Shown here piece by piece: positions 9,628-17,055 of a DNA stretch of 64,000 nt. The DNA is from Cellulomonas sp. JH27-2 (GTDB lineage: Bacteria; Actinomycetota; Actinomycetes; Actinomycetales; Cellulomonadaceae), in the NCBI RefSeq assembly GCF_014837175.1, contig NZ_JACYFR010000004.1:62001-126000 (forward strand), in the 5' to 3' direction. Each line of letters begins with the position of its first letter. Positions within the stretch are counted from its first letter, which is position 1. The notes beneath the pieces are model-generated. The model was not told the origin of the DNA. It saw nothing but the letters and a program-made list of their open reading frames with translations, and ran no database searches. The position numbers and the translations under genes are program-made.

Positions 9628-10005
9628 TCACGACGAGCTCCCCAGCAGCGTCCCGACCAGGACGGACAGGCCCGCCAGGACCACTCCGACGGCGAGCACG
9701 ATCGACCCCGTGGGTGCGGGCAACGGTTGGGACGTCCGCGCCGCGCGCTCGTTGCGGGCCCAGGAGTACCAGGCCCACGTGGGTGCGACGATGCCCAGCA
9801 CCACCAGGATGATCGCGGCCGTCCGACGCCACGGCGCGTCGATCGGCAGGTCGAGGGCCTCGAGCGCCACGCCGCCCGCGAGGAGCGCGAGCGCCGTACG
9901 GATCCATGCCAGGAACGTGCGCTCGTTGGCGAGGGAGAAGCGGGCGTCGGGTTCGGAACCGACGCCGAAGAGCCAGCGCGGTCGGCGCGAGTCGGAGGAC
10001 ACCAC
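9628..10005 (-). CDS. DUF202/YidH-family small membrane protein (first of a pair)
   Basis: Encodes 125 aa from GTG 10005. It carries the longer YidH form of the signature, FSLANERTFLAWIRTALALL, then two further hydrophobic segments. No ribosome site is seen, but CATACT lies 6 nt upstream of the GTG on the minus strand, which fits a leaderless start. Longer in-frame starts would add an Arg-rich stretch that looks non-coding. The neighbouring DUF202 gene follows after 7 bp. Confidence 0.8.
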   Translation of the reverse strand: MVSSDSRRPRWLFGVGSEPDARFSLANERTFLAWIRTALALLAGGVALEALDLPIDAPWRRTAAIILVVLGIVAPTWAWYSWARNERAARTSQPLPAPTGSIVLAVGVVLAGLSVLVGTLLGSSS

Positions 10006-10099
10006 GTCGTCAGTATGTCGCGCGCCGGCGGGTGACGATGCGATCGGGGGGTATCTGGTGCCCGCGCGCGTGCTCCTGCTGCCCGACGAAGGAGATGCC

Positions 10100-10234
10100 A
10101 TGACCGACCTGGAGCGCGACCTGCGCCGCCTCACCGTCCTGCGCTCGCGGGAGGTCGCGGCCCGGCGCCGCCGCCGCGTGCGCGTGCGTCAGGAGCTGGT
10201 GCTGCGCGGCGTCGGGGTGCGTCCGTCCGCCTGA
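10100..10234 (+). CDS. Arg-rich 44-residue small protein
   Basis: ATG 10100 has a strong GAAGGAG site with ideal spacing and opens a 45-codon frame ending in TGA at 10232. The product starts MTDLERDLRRLTVLRSREV, has a short amphipathic helix and then a run of Arg (ARRRRRVRVR). Its isoelectric point would be very high, suggesting nucleic-acid or membrane contact. I do not recognise a family. It stands alone between a divergent DUF202 operon and a convergent YggS gene. Confidence 0.55.
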   Translation: MTDLERDLRRLTVLRSREVAARRRRRVRVRQELVLRGVGVRPSA

Positions 10235-10254
10235 CGAGCGCCGCGACGAGCAGA

Positions 10255-10965
10255 TCAGCGCGGGCCGAACACCGCGGACCCCACACGGACGAGCGTCGCC
10301 CCCTCGGCCACGGCCGCCTCGAGGTCCCGGCTCATGCCCATCGACAGCCCGACCGCGGTCGGCACGCGCTCGACGACCTCGTCGCGCAGCTCGCGCAGCG
10401 CCCGGTAACCGGCCCGGACCAGTGCGTCGTCGGCCGAGTTCGCGCCGACCGTCATGAAGCCGGTCAACCGCAGCCCACCCAGGCCCGCGACATCGGCGGC
10501 CATCGCGGCGGCCTGCTCGGGCCGGACGCCGTGCTTCGTCGGCTCGCCCGAGACGTTGACCTGGACCATCACGTCCAGGCCACCCGGCGCGCGGTCGGCG
10601 AGCCGCTGCGCGAGCTCGATGCTCGCCACCGACTCGACGCACGACGCCCACCGCAGCGCCGGGTTGACCTTGTTGGACTGGAGCGGCCCGATCACGTGCC
10701 ACGTCGGATGCAGGTCCGCGAGCACCGGGGCCTTCGCGACGAGCTCCTGCACGCGGTTCTCGCCCAGCAGCACCGGCAGCGCGTCGGCGCCGCGGTCCTC
10801 GTCGGCCGCGAGCGCGGCTGCGACCACGTCGGCCGGCATCGTCTTGGAGGCCAGCAGCAGCCGGACGTCGTGCGGGTCGCGGCCGGCGGCGTCGGCGGCC
10901 GCCGCGATGCGTCGGCGCACGGCGGTCAGCCGGGCCGCGACGGCGCGGCGCAGGTCCTCGTCCAT
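10255..10965 (-). CDS. YggS/PLPBP-family pyridoxal phosphate homeostasis protein
   Basis: Encodes 236 aa with the alanine-racemase-like barrel of the YggS family. The PLP Lys is in VRLLLASKTMP near residue 42. GENRVQELV, WHVIGPLQSNKV, MVQVNVSGEPTKHG and the end LSMGMSRDLEAAVAEGATLVRVG are family motifs. The protein binds PLP without known catalysis and buffers vitamin B6 and amino-acid pools. In many Actinobacteria yggS sits near ftsZ; here it stands in another context, 28 bp before a YbaK gene on the same strand. Confidence 0.92.
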   Translation of the reverse strand: MDEDLRRAVAARLTAVRRRIAAAADAAGRDPHDVRLLLASKTMPADVVAAALAADEDRGADALPVLLGENRVQELVAKAPVLADLHPTWHVIGPLQSNKVNPALRWASCVESVASIELAQRLADRAPGGLDVMVQVNVSGEPTKHGVRPEQAAAMAADVAGLGGLRLTGFMTVGANSADDALVRAGYRALRELRDEVVERVPTAVGLSMGMSRDLEAAVAEGATLVRVGSAVFGPR

Positions 10966-10992
10966 GGCTGCTGACGCTACCGGGAGCGGCGC

Positions 10993-11484
10993 TCAGTCCC
11001 GTGCGATGTCCGCCACGGTCGCGGACGTCAGGCGCACGAGGTCGTCGGGTGCGAGCTCGACATCGAGGCCGCGCCGGCCGCCCGAGACCAGGACGGTGTC
11101 GAACAGCCAGACGGTCTCGTCGACGACGGTCGGGTGCGGCGTCTTCTGGCCCAGCGGGGAGATGCCGCCGACGACGTAGCCGGTGGCCCGTTCGGCGTCG
11201 TGCTTGTCGGCCATCGCGGCCTTCTTCCCGCCGGCGGCGTGCGCGAGCGCCTTGAGGTCGAGCGTGCCCGTGACGGGGACGACGGCGACGGTCAGGACGC
11301 CGTCGACGCTCGTCATGAGGGTCTTGAAGACCTGCTCCGGCGGGACGCCGAGCACGTGCGCCGCCTCCAGGCCGTAGCCCAGGTCGGACGCCGGGTCGTG
11401 CTCGTACGGGTGCGCGGTGTGCGGGACGCCCGCGGCTTCCAGGGCGACGAGGGCGGGCGTCGCCGCGTGGGCCTTCTTGGTCAC
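10993..11484 (-). CDS. ybaK: Cys-tRNA(Pro)/Cys-tRNA(Cys) deacylase, YbaK/EbsC type
   Basis: Encodes 163 aa from GTG 11484. YbaK-type editing domain: YGLEAAHVLGVPPEQVFKTL near residue 40, KALAHAAGGKKAAMADK with the catalytic Lys, and GYVVGGISPLGQK toward the end. It hydrolyses Cys mischarged on tRNA(Pro) in trans. TACCCT lies 6 nt upstream of the GTG on the minus strand, consistent with leaderless transcription. Earlier in-frame codons run into the neighbouring gene. Confidence 0.92.
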   Translation of the reverse strand: MTKKAHAATPALVALEAAGVPHTAHPYEHDPASDLGYGLEAAHVLGVPPEQVFKTLMTSVDGVLTVAVVPVTGTLDLKALAHAAGGKKAAMADKHDAERATGYVVGGISPLGQKTPHPTVVDETVWLFDTVLVSGGRRGLDVELAPDDLVRLTSATVADIARD

Positions 11485-11503
11485 CGTGCCAGGGTAGAGG
11501 CGG

Positions 11504-12124
11504 TCAGAGGGCGAGGCCGACGAGCGCGCCCACGCCGTAGGTGATCGCCATGGCCAGCGAGCCGCCGACGACGTTGCGCACCACGGCGCGTCGCACGGGC
11601 GCGTTGCCGATCCGGGCGCTGACCGCACCCGTGACGACGAGCGCGACGACGACGGCCGCGAACACCGCGGGCACGACTCCTGCGCCCCAGGCGGCGAGCG
11701 CGACGAGGAGCGGGATCACACCCCCGACCAGGAAGGACGCGAGCGAGGCGACCGCCGCGTGCCACGGGTTGGTGAGCTCGTCGTCAGGCGTGGCCAGGCC
11801 GGCGCGCTCCGCGTCGCGCTGCGAGCTCACCGAGACGTACTCACCGGCGGCCATCGACAGGGCACCCGCCACCAGGCCGGCGACGCCGGCGGTGAGCACC
11901 GACGCGCGCGTCGCCGACGCCCCCGCCACACCGACGACGATCGCGGCGACCGACACGATGCCGTCGTTCGCGCCGAGCACGCCGGCACGCAGCTGGTTGA
12001 GCCGGCTCGCGCTGACCGGTGCGGGCGCGACGGGCTGCACGTCCGCCGGGGCGTGCGGGGTCAGGAAGTGGGCCGAGATGGTGCTCATGGAGCCCACCGT
12101 AGGACGGTCGGTCGTGTCTGTCAT
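11504..12124 (-). CDS. VIT1/CCC1-family iron or manganese transporter
   Basis: Encodes 206 aa. The core LRAGVLGANDGIVSVAAIVVGVAG is the first helix of the VIT family. LSMAAGEYVSVSSQRDAE is the conserved second helix with its Met and Glu metal ligands, and three further helices follow. Such proteins export or sequester Fe2+ or Mn2+. ATG 12124 has GGGGAGG 10 nt upstream; a second ATG at 12088 has TACGGT 7 nt before it and could be an alternative leaderless start. The upstream gap contains a likely IdeR/DtxR box, fitting control by iron. Confidence 0.85.
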   Translation of the reverse strand: MTDTTDRPTVGSMSTISAHFLTPHAPADVQPVAPAPVSASRLNQLRAGVLGANDGIVSVAAIVVGVAGASATRASVLTAGVAGLVAGALSMAAGEYVSVSSQRDAERAGLATPDDELTNPWHAAVASLASFLVGGVIPLLVALAAWGAGVVPAVFAAVVVALVVTGAVSARIGNAPVRRAVVRNVVGGSLAMAITYGVGALVGLAL

Positions 12125-12155
12125 CGAAGCAAAGCCTCCCCTGACCTGCGCAAAC

Positions 12156-12174
12156 ACAGGAAAGCCTTGCCTTG
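12156..12174 (-). promoter_or_regulatory. Candidate IdeR/DtxR iron box upstream of the VIT gene
   Basis: On the minus strand the core AGGCAAGGCTTTCCT (12158-12172) matches 11 of 15 bases of the central DtxR/IdeR consensus AGGTTAGGCTAACCT. It is an interrupted palindrome (AGGCAAG, G, CTTTCCT; six of seven pairs). It lies 32 bp before the VIT-family start codon. DtxR-family proteins often control iron storage and export genes. The match is by eye only. Confidence 0.5.
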
Positions 12175-12210
12175 TTCCCGCGCATCGGCGACCGCCGCCG
12201 GGAGCTCGCG

Positions 12211-14757
12211 TCAGAGCGCCCCGACGGCCGTGATCCGCAGCTGGACCTCGCCCACCTCGTCGGACGCGACCAGGTCGACGAGGGCGTCGATGCGCCAGTC
12301 GTGGTCGCCCTCCGCCTCGTCGAGCACCTGCCGGACGCGCCACACGCCGACGGCCGGGGTGACCTGGAACAGCGCCGGTCCGCGGGCGGGTGGTCCGGTG
12401 AGGATCTCGTCGTGGTCGTCGTAGAACGGGTCGAGCGCGGCCGACCAGCGCTCGGACGTCCACGGCTCGCCGTCCTCGTCGACGTCGCCCAGCGCCGCAA
12501 GCGCGCCGTACGCCTCGCGGGACGCGAGCTCGACCCTGCGGAACATGGCGCCGCGGACCAGGGCGCGCAGGACGCGGGGGTTGGCGGTGAGGGGTTCGGG
12601 GGTGTCGTCGTCGACCGCGCCCGGGCCGTCGGCGCCGTGCTCGTCGAGGGGGTTGGACAGGCGCTCCCACTCGTCGAGCAGGCTCGAGTCGGTGCGTCGC
12701 ACCAGGTCGCCGAGCCACTCGACGATCTCCCACAGCTCCTCGGTGCGCGCGTCCTCGGGGACGGTCTGGCGCAGGGCCCGGTAGGCGTCGGCGAGGTAGC
12801 GCAGCAGCACGCCCTCGGTGCGGTCGAGCTGGTAGTGCGAGACGTACTCGGCGAACGTCGAGGCGCGCTCGTGCATCTCGCGCACCACCGACTTGGGGGA
12901 CAGGGCCAGGTCGGCGACCCACGGGTTCGTCTGGCGATACGTCGCGAACGCGGCGTCGAGCAGCTCGGCGAGCGGCCGCGGATAGGTGACGCCCTCGAGC
13001 AGCGCCATGCGCTCGTCGTACTCGATGCCGTCCGCCTTCATGGCCGCCACGGCCTCGCCGCGAGCACGGTTCTCCTGGGCGGCCAGCACCTGGCGCGGGT
13101 CGTCGAGCGTGGCCTCGATGATGCTGACCACGTCGTGCGCGTAGGCCGGGTCGTCGCGGTCCAGCAGGTCGAGCGCGGCGTAGGCGAACGGGGACAGCGC
13201 CTGGTTGAGCGCGAAGTTGGCGGGCAGGTCGTGCGTGAGGCGCACGGTCCGGCGACGACCCTTCGGTGCGCTCGGGTCGTCGACCCAGACGCGCTCGATC
13301 ACGCCCGCGGCGCGCAGCGACCGGTAGACGGCGATCGCCCGGCGCACGTGCAGTCCCTGGGCGCCGGCGGGCTCGTGGTTGTCGGTGAGCAGGCGTGTCA
13401 TCGCGGCGACCGGGTCGCCCTCGCGGGCCAGGACGTGCAGCACCATCGCGTGGCTGACCTGGAAGCTGGACGTCAGCGGCTCGGGCGGGGCGTCGCGCAG
13501 GCGCTCGAACGTCTTGTCGGTCCAGTTGACGTGGCCCTCGGGGGCCTTCTTGCGGACGATCTTCTTGAGCTTGCGCGGGTCGTCGCCCGCCTTCTCCAGC
13601 AGCTTGCGGTTCTCGATGACATGGTCGGGGGCCATGACGATGACCTCGCCGACGGTGTCGAACCCCGCGCGGCCGGCGCGGCCCGCGATCTGGTGGAACT
13701 CGCGTGCCGACAGGTGCCGCATGCGGACCCCGTCGTACTTGACCAGGCTGGTCAGCACCACGGTCCGGATGGGGACGTTGATGCCGACGCCGAGCGTGTC
13801 GGTGCCGCAGACGACGGGCAGCAGCCCCTTCTGCGTCAGGCGCTCGACGACGCGTCGGTACTTGGGCAGCATCCCGGCGTGGTGGACCCCGACACCGTGC
13901 CGCAGCAGGCGGGACAGCGTCTTGCCGAATCCCGGGCCGAACCGGAACGCCCCCAGCTCGGCGGCGATCGCGTCACGCTTCTCGCGGCTGGCCAGTGGCG
14001 TGGACAGCAGCGACTGCGCCCGCTCGACGGCCTCCTTCTGCGTGAAGTGCACGACGTAGACGGGGGAGCGCTGCGTGCGGACCAGCTCGTCGAGGAGCTC
14101 GTGGAGCGGCTCGACGGCGTAGGTGAAGGTCAGCGGGACGGGCCGTTCCGCGCTCGCGACGACGGCCACGTCCGTGCCGGTGCGACGCTCCAGGTCCTCG
14201 GCGAAGAACGTGACGTCGCCCAGCGTGGCGGACATCAGCACGAACTGCGCGCGCGGCAGCTCCAGGAGCGGCACCTGCCACGCCCAGCCGCGCTGCGGGT
14301 CCGAGTAGAAGTGGAACTCGTCCATGACCACCTGACCGACCTCGGCGTCGGGGCCGTCGCGCAGCGCCAGGTTGGCCAGGATCTCGGCCGTGCAGCAGAT
14401 GATCGGCGCGTCGTTGTTGACCGACGAGTCGCCCGTCATCATGCCGACGTTCGCCGACCCGAACGCCTCGACCAGCGCGAAGAACTTCTCGCTGACCAGC
14501 GCCTTGAGCGGCGCGGTGTAGAACGTGCGCCGGCCCTGGGCCAGCGCGACGAAGTGCGCAGCCGTCGCGATCAGGGACTTGCCCGAGCCGGTGGGGGTGC
14601 TGACGATGACGTGCTCGCCGCTGACCAGCGACAGCAGCGACTCCTCCTGGTGCGGGTAGAGGACCAGCCCGCGCTCGGTCGTCCACTCGACGAACGCCTC
14701 GTAGAGCGCGTCCGGGTCGGTGGGGTCGGCCGGGATCAGGTCGGCGAGGGTGGGCAC
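12211..14757 (-). CDS. Ski2-like DEAD/DEAH-box helicase with DUF3516-type C-terminus
   Basis: Encodes 848 aa from GTG 14757. Helicase motifs: I STPTGSGKS (about residue 53), II VVMDEFHFYS (DEFH), III MSATLGD, then YVVHFTQKEA, GVGVHHAGMLPKYRR, TLGVGINVPI and VI HQIAGRAGRAGFD, as in Ski2/Mtr4/HelY RNA helicases. From about residue 400 to the end is a long helical extension of the DUF3516 type found in Actinobacteria. Its likely role is ATP-driven RNA or DNA unwinding; the substrate is unknown. GAGGAT lies 7 nt upstream of the GTG. The GNAT gene ends 49 bp upstream on the same strand. Confidence 0.88.
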   Translation of the reverse strand: MPTLADLIPADPTDPDALYEAFVEWTTERGLVLYPHQEESLLSLVSGEHVIVSTPTGSGKSLIATAAHFVALAQGRRTFYTAPLKALVSEKFFALVEAFGSANVGMMTGDSSVNNDAPIICCTAEILANLALRDGPDAEVGQVVMDEFHFYSDPQRGWAWQVPLLELPRAQFVLMSATLGDVTFFAEDLERRTGTDVAVVASAERPVPLTFTYAVEPLHELLDELVRTQRSPVYVVHFTQKEAVERAQSLLSTPLASREKRDAIAAELGAFRFGPGFGKTLSRLLRHGVGVHHAGMLPKYRRVVERLTQKGLLPVVCGTDTLGVGINVPIRTVVLTSLVKYDGVRMRHLSAREFHQIAGRAGRAGFDTVGEVIVMAPDHVIENRKLLEKAGDDPRKLKKIVRKKAPEGHVNWTDKTFERLRDAPPEPLTSSFQVSHAMVLHVLAREGDPVAAMTRLLTDNHEPAGAQGLHVRRAIAVYRSLRAAGVIERVWVDDPSAPKGRRRTVRLTHDLPANFALNQALSPFAYAALDLLDRDDPAYAHDVVSIIEATLDDPRQVLAAQENRARGEAVAAMKADGIEYDERMALLEGVTYPRPLAELLDAAFATYRQTNPWVADLALSPKSVVREMHERASTFAEYVSHYQLDRTEGVLLRYLADAYRALRQTVPEDARTEELWEIVEWLGDLVRRTDSSLLDEWERLSNPLDEHGADGPGAVDDDTPEPLTANPRVLRALVRGAMFRRVELASREAYGALAALGDVDEDGEPWTSERWSAALDPFYDDHDEILTGPPARGPALFQVTPAVGVWRVRQVLDEAEGDHDWRIDALVDLVASDEVGEVQLRITAVGAL

Positions 14758-14806
14758 GGGGCTGATCCTCGCACGCGGGTCCGACGGGCAGTGCTCGTCG
14801 GACCCC

Positions 14807-15307
14807 TCAGGCGGGCGGCGCTTCGTCGTCGGACAGCATGAGCTGTACCCACGCGACGTCGCGCCACGCACCCAGCTTCCATCCCACCTCGCGGTACGTG
14901 CCGACGGGTTCGAACCCGAAGGAGCGGTGCAGAGCCGCGCTCGCCTCGTTGGGCTGTGTCATCCCCGCGACCGCGGACCGGAACCCGGCCGCGCGTAGTG
15001 CGGGCAGAAGCTCGGCGTAGAGCGCCCGGCCGACACCGGACCCGCCATGACCCTGCTCGACGTAGGCGCTGACCTCGGCAGTGAACCGGTAGGCCGGGCG
15101 CGGACGGAACTGGCCGCCGTAGGCGTACCCGCGGACGGCGCCGTCGACCTCCGCCACCAGCCACAGGTGCGCCGCCGCGATCCGCTCCGCCATCTGCTCG
15201 GTGCTTGGTGGCGTCGTCTCGAACGTCGCGGGCGAGTCCGTCACATAGGGCGCGTAGATGCGGGCGCACTCCGCGGCGTCGTCGGGCGCCGCCGGACGGA
15301 CGATCAT
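14807..15307 (-). CDS. GNAT N-acetyltransferase, phosphinothricin-acetyltransferase-like
   Basis: Encodes 166 aa. The opening IVRPAAPDDAAECARIYAPYV, then TFETTPPS, the acetyl-CoA site VEQGHGGSGVGRALYAELL (motif A), and GFEPVGTYREVGWKLGAWRDV are characteristic of the PAT/MddA branch. This branch acetylates phosphinothricin, methionine sulfoximine or sulfone. The actual substrate cannot be read from sequence. Its ATG overlaps the stop of the SDR gene by 4 nt (ATGA), so the two are translationally coupled. Confidence 0.88.
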   Translation of the reverse strand: MIVRPAAPDDAAECARIYAPYVTDSPATFETTPPSTEQMAERIAAAHLWLVAEVDGAVRGYAYGGQFRPRPAYRFTAEVSAYVEQGHGGSGVGRALYAELLPALRAAGFRSAVAGMTQPNEASAALHRSFGFEPVGTYREVGWKLGAWRDVAWVQLMLSDDEAPPA

Positions 15308-16140
15308 CCCAGCCAGCCGCGCGTCGCCGACGTCACGCGCGAGCCGTCGAGGTCGGCGAGCTTGAGTCCCGCGAAGGCGGCCGCGACGGGCGAGGTCTGG
15401 ACGCGGAACGGCGGGTCGTCACGCTCGAGGGCATCGAGGATCACCTCGGCGACGCCGTCGGGGTGCTGAGCGTTCGCGAAGACCGCCCCGGTCCGGCCCA
15501 GGTAGGCGCGCAGGGCGTCCTCGTACGGCCCGGCCGCGGCCAGCATCGCGTCCGAATCGGCGACGGCCGATCCCGCGAAGTGTGTGGCGACCGCGCCGGG
15601 CTCGACGACCGTGACGGCGACGCCCTGCGAGGCTGCGACGGGGTGCAGGCTCTCGAGGAACCCCTCGGCCGCGAACTTCGCCGCGCAGTAGGCCTCGTTG
15701 AACGGCTGCCCGACGACGCCGCCGACGCTGGTCACCGTCACGACCCTGCCGCCACTGTCACGCAGGTGGGGGAGTGCCGCCCGGGTGGCCGCCACGACCG
15801 CGAAGAAGTTGACCTCCATCGCGGCACGGAAGTCGTCGAGGTCCAGAATCTCCGCAGTGCCGACCAGGCCTGCGCCCGCGTTGTTCACCAGCGCGTCCAG
15901 GCTGCCGTGCGTCGCGACGACGTCGTCGACCAGCGCGGCGACGTCGTCGGCCCGCGTCACGTCCAGGTCGCGCACGTCCAGCGTGACGCCGGACTGCGTG
16001 GCGGCGTCCGTGAGCGCGGCCGCCCGGCCCTGGTCGCGGACCGTCGCGACGACGTCCCAACCGCGGCTCGCCGCGAGGACGGCGGTGGACAGGCCGATCC
16101 CGGAGGACGTGCCGGTGACGAGGAGGGTGCGTGAGGTCAT
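15304..16140 (-). CDS. Short-chain dehydrogenase/reductase (SDR), classical type
   Basis: Encodes 278 aa. The cofactor motif is LLVTGTSSGIGLST (TGxxxGIG), followed by NNAGAG, the catalytic Ser in VTVTSVGGVVG, and YCAAKFAAEGF (YxxxK). Asp and Arg after strand beta-2 (ATVRDQGR) suggest a preference for NADP. It is an oxidoreductase of unknown substrate. ATG 16140 has CAGACT 6 nt upstream on the minus strand and is probably leaderless. It is divergent from the glutamine amidotransferase gene and overlaps the downstream GNAT gene by 4 nt. Confidence 0.9.
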   Translation of the reverse strand: MTSRTLLVTGTSSGIGLSTAVLAASRGWDVVATVRDQGRAAALTDAATQSGVTLDVRDLDVTRADDVAALVDDVVATHGSLDALVNNAGAGLVGTAEILDLDDFRAAMEVNFFAVVAATRAALPHLRDSGGRVVTVTSVGGVVGQPFNEAYCAAKFAAEGFLESLHPVAASQGVAVTVVEPGAVATHFAGSAVADSDAMLAAAGPYEDALRAYLGRTGAVFANAQHPDGVAEVILDALERDDPPFRVQTSPVAAAFAGLKLADLDGSRVTSATRGWLG

Positions 16141-16199
16141 GGGCACAGTCTGCGCCCGCTCGTCGCGCGACGGCGCGGCGGCGTCGCTAGTTTCGGAGC

Positions 16200-16928
16200 A
16201 TGCTGCCGTTCGTGCTGCTGGCGTCGCGGGCGCAGGACGTCGCCGCCGACGGTGAGTACGCGGCGATGCTGCGCTTCGGCGGGCTGTCCGCGGACGAGCT
16301 GGTGCGCGTCCGGCTCGAGGCGGGTCCGATGCCGGAGCTCGACCTCGACGCGATCTCCGGGGTGATCGTCGGCGGCAGCCCGTTCGACGCGAGCGCGGCG
16401 CACAAGTCCGACGTGCAGGTCCGCGTCGAGGCCGAGATGAGCGCGTTGCTGGACCGGCTGGTGGCGCGCGACTTCCCGTTCCTGGGGGCCTGCTACGGAG
16501 TCGGCACACTGGGGGTGCACCAGGGCGCGGTGATCGACCAGACGTTCGGGGAGGAGATCGGGCCGGTCGCGGTCACCCTGACCGACGAGGGTCGCGCGGA
16601 CCCGCTGCTCGTCGGGCTGCCCGAGACGTTCGACGCGTTCGTCGGGCACAAGGAGGCCTGCCGCGTCCTGCCGCCGTCGGCCACGCTGCTGGCGTCGTCG
16701 GCGACGTGCCCGGTGCAGATGTTCCGCGTCCGCACCAACCTCTACGCCACCCAGTTCCACCCCGAGCTCGACGCGGAGGGCATCGCCACCCGCATCCGCG
16801 TCTACCGGGAGTTCGGCTACTACGACCCGGTCGAGGCCGACGCCGTCCTGGCCCGGGTCGAGGGTGTCCAGGTGCCGCACGCGCACCGGATCCTCGCGGA
16901 GTTCGTCACGCGCTACGCCCGCGCCTGA
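16200..16928 (+). CDS. Class I glutamine amidotransferase-like protein
   Basis: Encodes 242 aa. The triad is visible: nucleophile Cys in FLGACYGVGTLG, and His and Glu in YATQFHPELDAEG. IVGGSPFDASAAHKS resembles the GuaA-like stand-alone amidotransferase group. The physiological acceptor is unknown; such proteins often act as gamma-glutamyl hydrolases or glutaminases. TAGTTT lies 6 nt before the ATG, fitting leaderless transcription. It is transcribed divergently from the SDR gene, with 59 bp between the starts. Confidence 0.87.
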   Translation: MLPFVLLASRAQDVAADGEYAAMLRFGGLSADELVRVRLEAGPMPELDLDAISGVIVGGSPFDASAAHKSDVQVRVEAEMSALLDRLVARDFPFLGACYGVGTLGVHQGAVIDQTFGEEIGPVAVTLTDEGRADPLLVGLPETFDAFVGHKEACRVLPPSATLLASSATCPVQMFRVRTNLYATQFHPELDAEGIATRIRVYREFGYYDPVEADAVLARVEGVQVPHAHRILAEFVTRYARA

Positions 16929-16965
16929 CGCGCCACCGCACCTGGTCCTGGCAGGCGCGCCCTGT

Positions 16966-16981
16966 TCACTCGTCCGGGTGA
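16966..16981 (+). promoter_or_regulatory. 16-bp motif TCACTCGTCCGGGTGA, copy 1
   Basis: An imperfect palindrome (TCACTCG, TC, CGGGTGA; six of seven pairs) lies 74 bp before the start of the secreted repeat protein. An identical 16-mer lies before the Tad pilus operon at 48870-48885. Identity over 16 bp in two promoter regions of surface-related genes suggests a shared transcription factor site. Confidence 0.55.
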
Positions 16982-17055
16982 TACCGCCAACCGAGCGAGT
17001 GCTGGGAAGGTTCGCGTGGCCGCAACTGCGCGGCATGGAGCAGGGGGAGTGCGCC

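Noticed and set aside
12172..14841. An 889-codon plus-strand frame antisense to the helicase gene
   Set aside because: Shadow of codon bias in the helicase gene; low-complexity composition and no recognisable motif.
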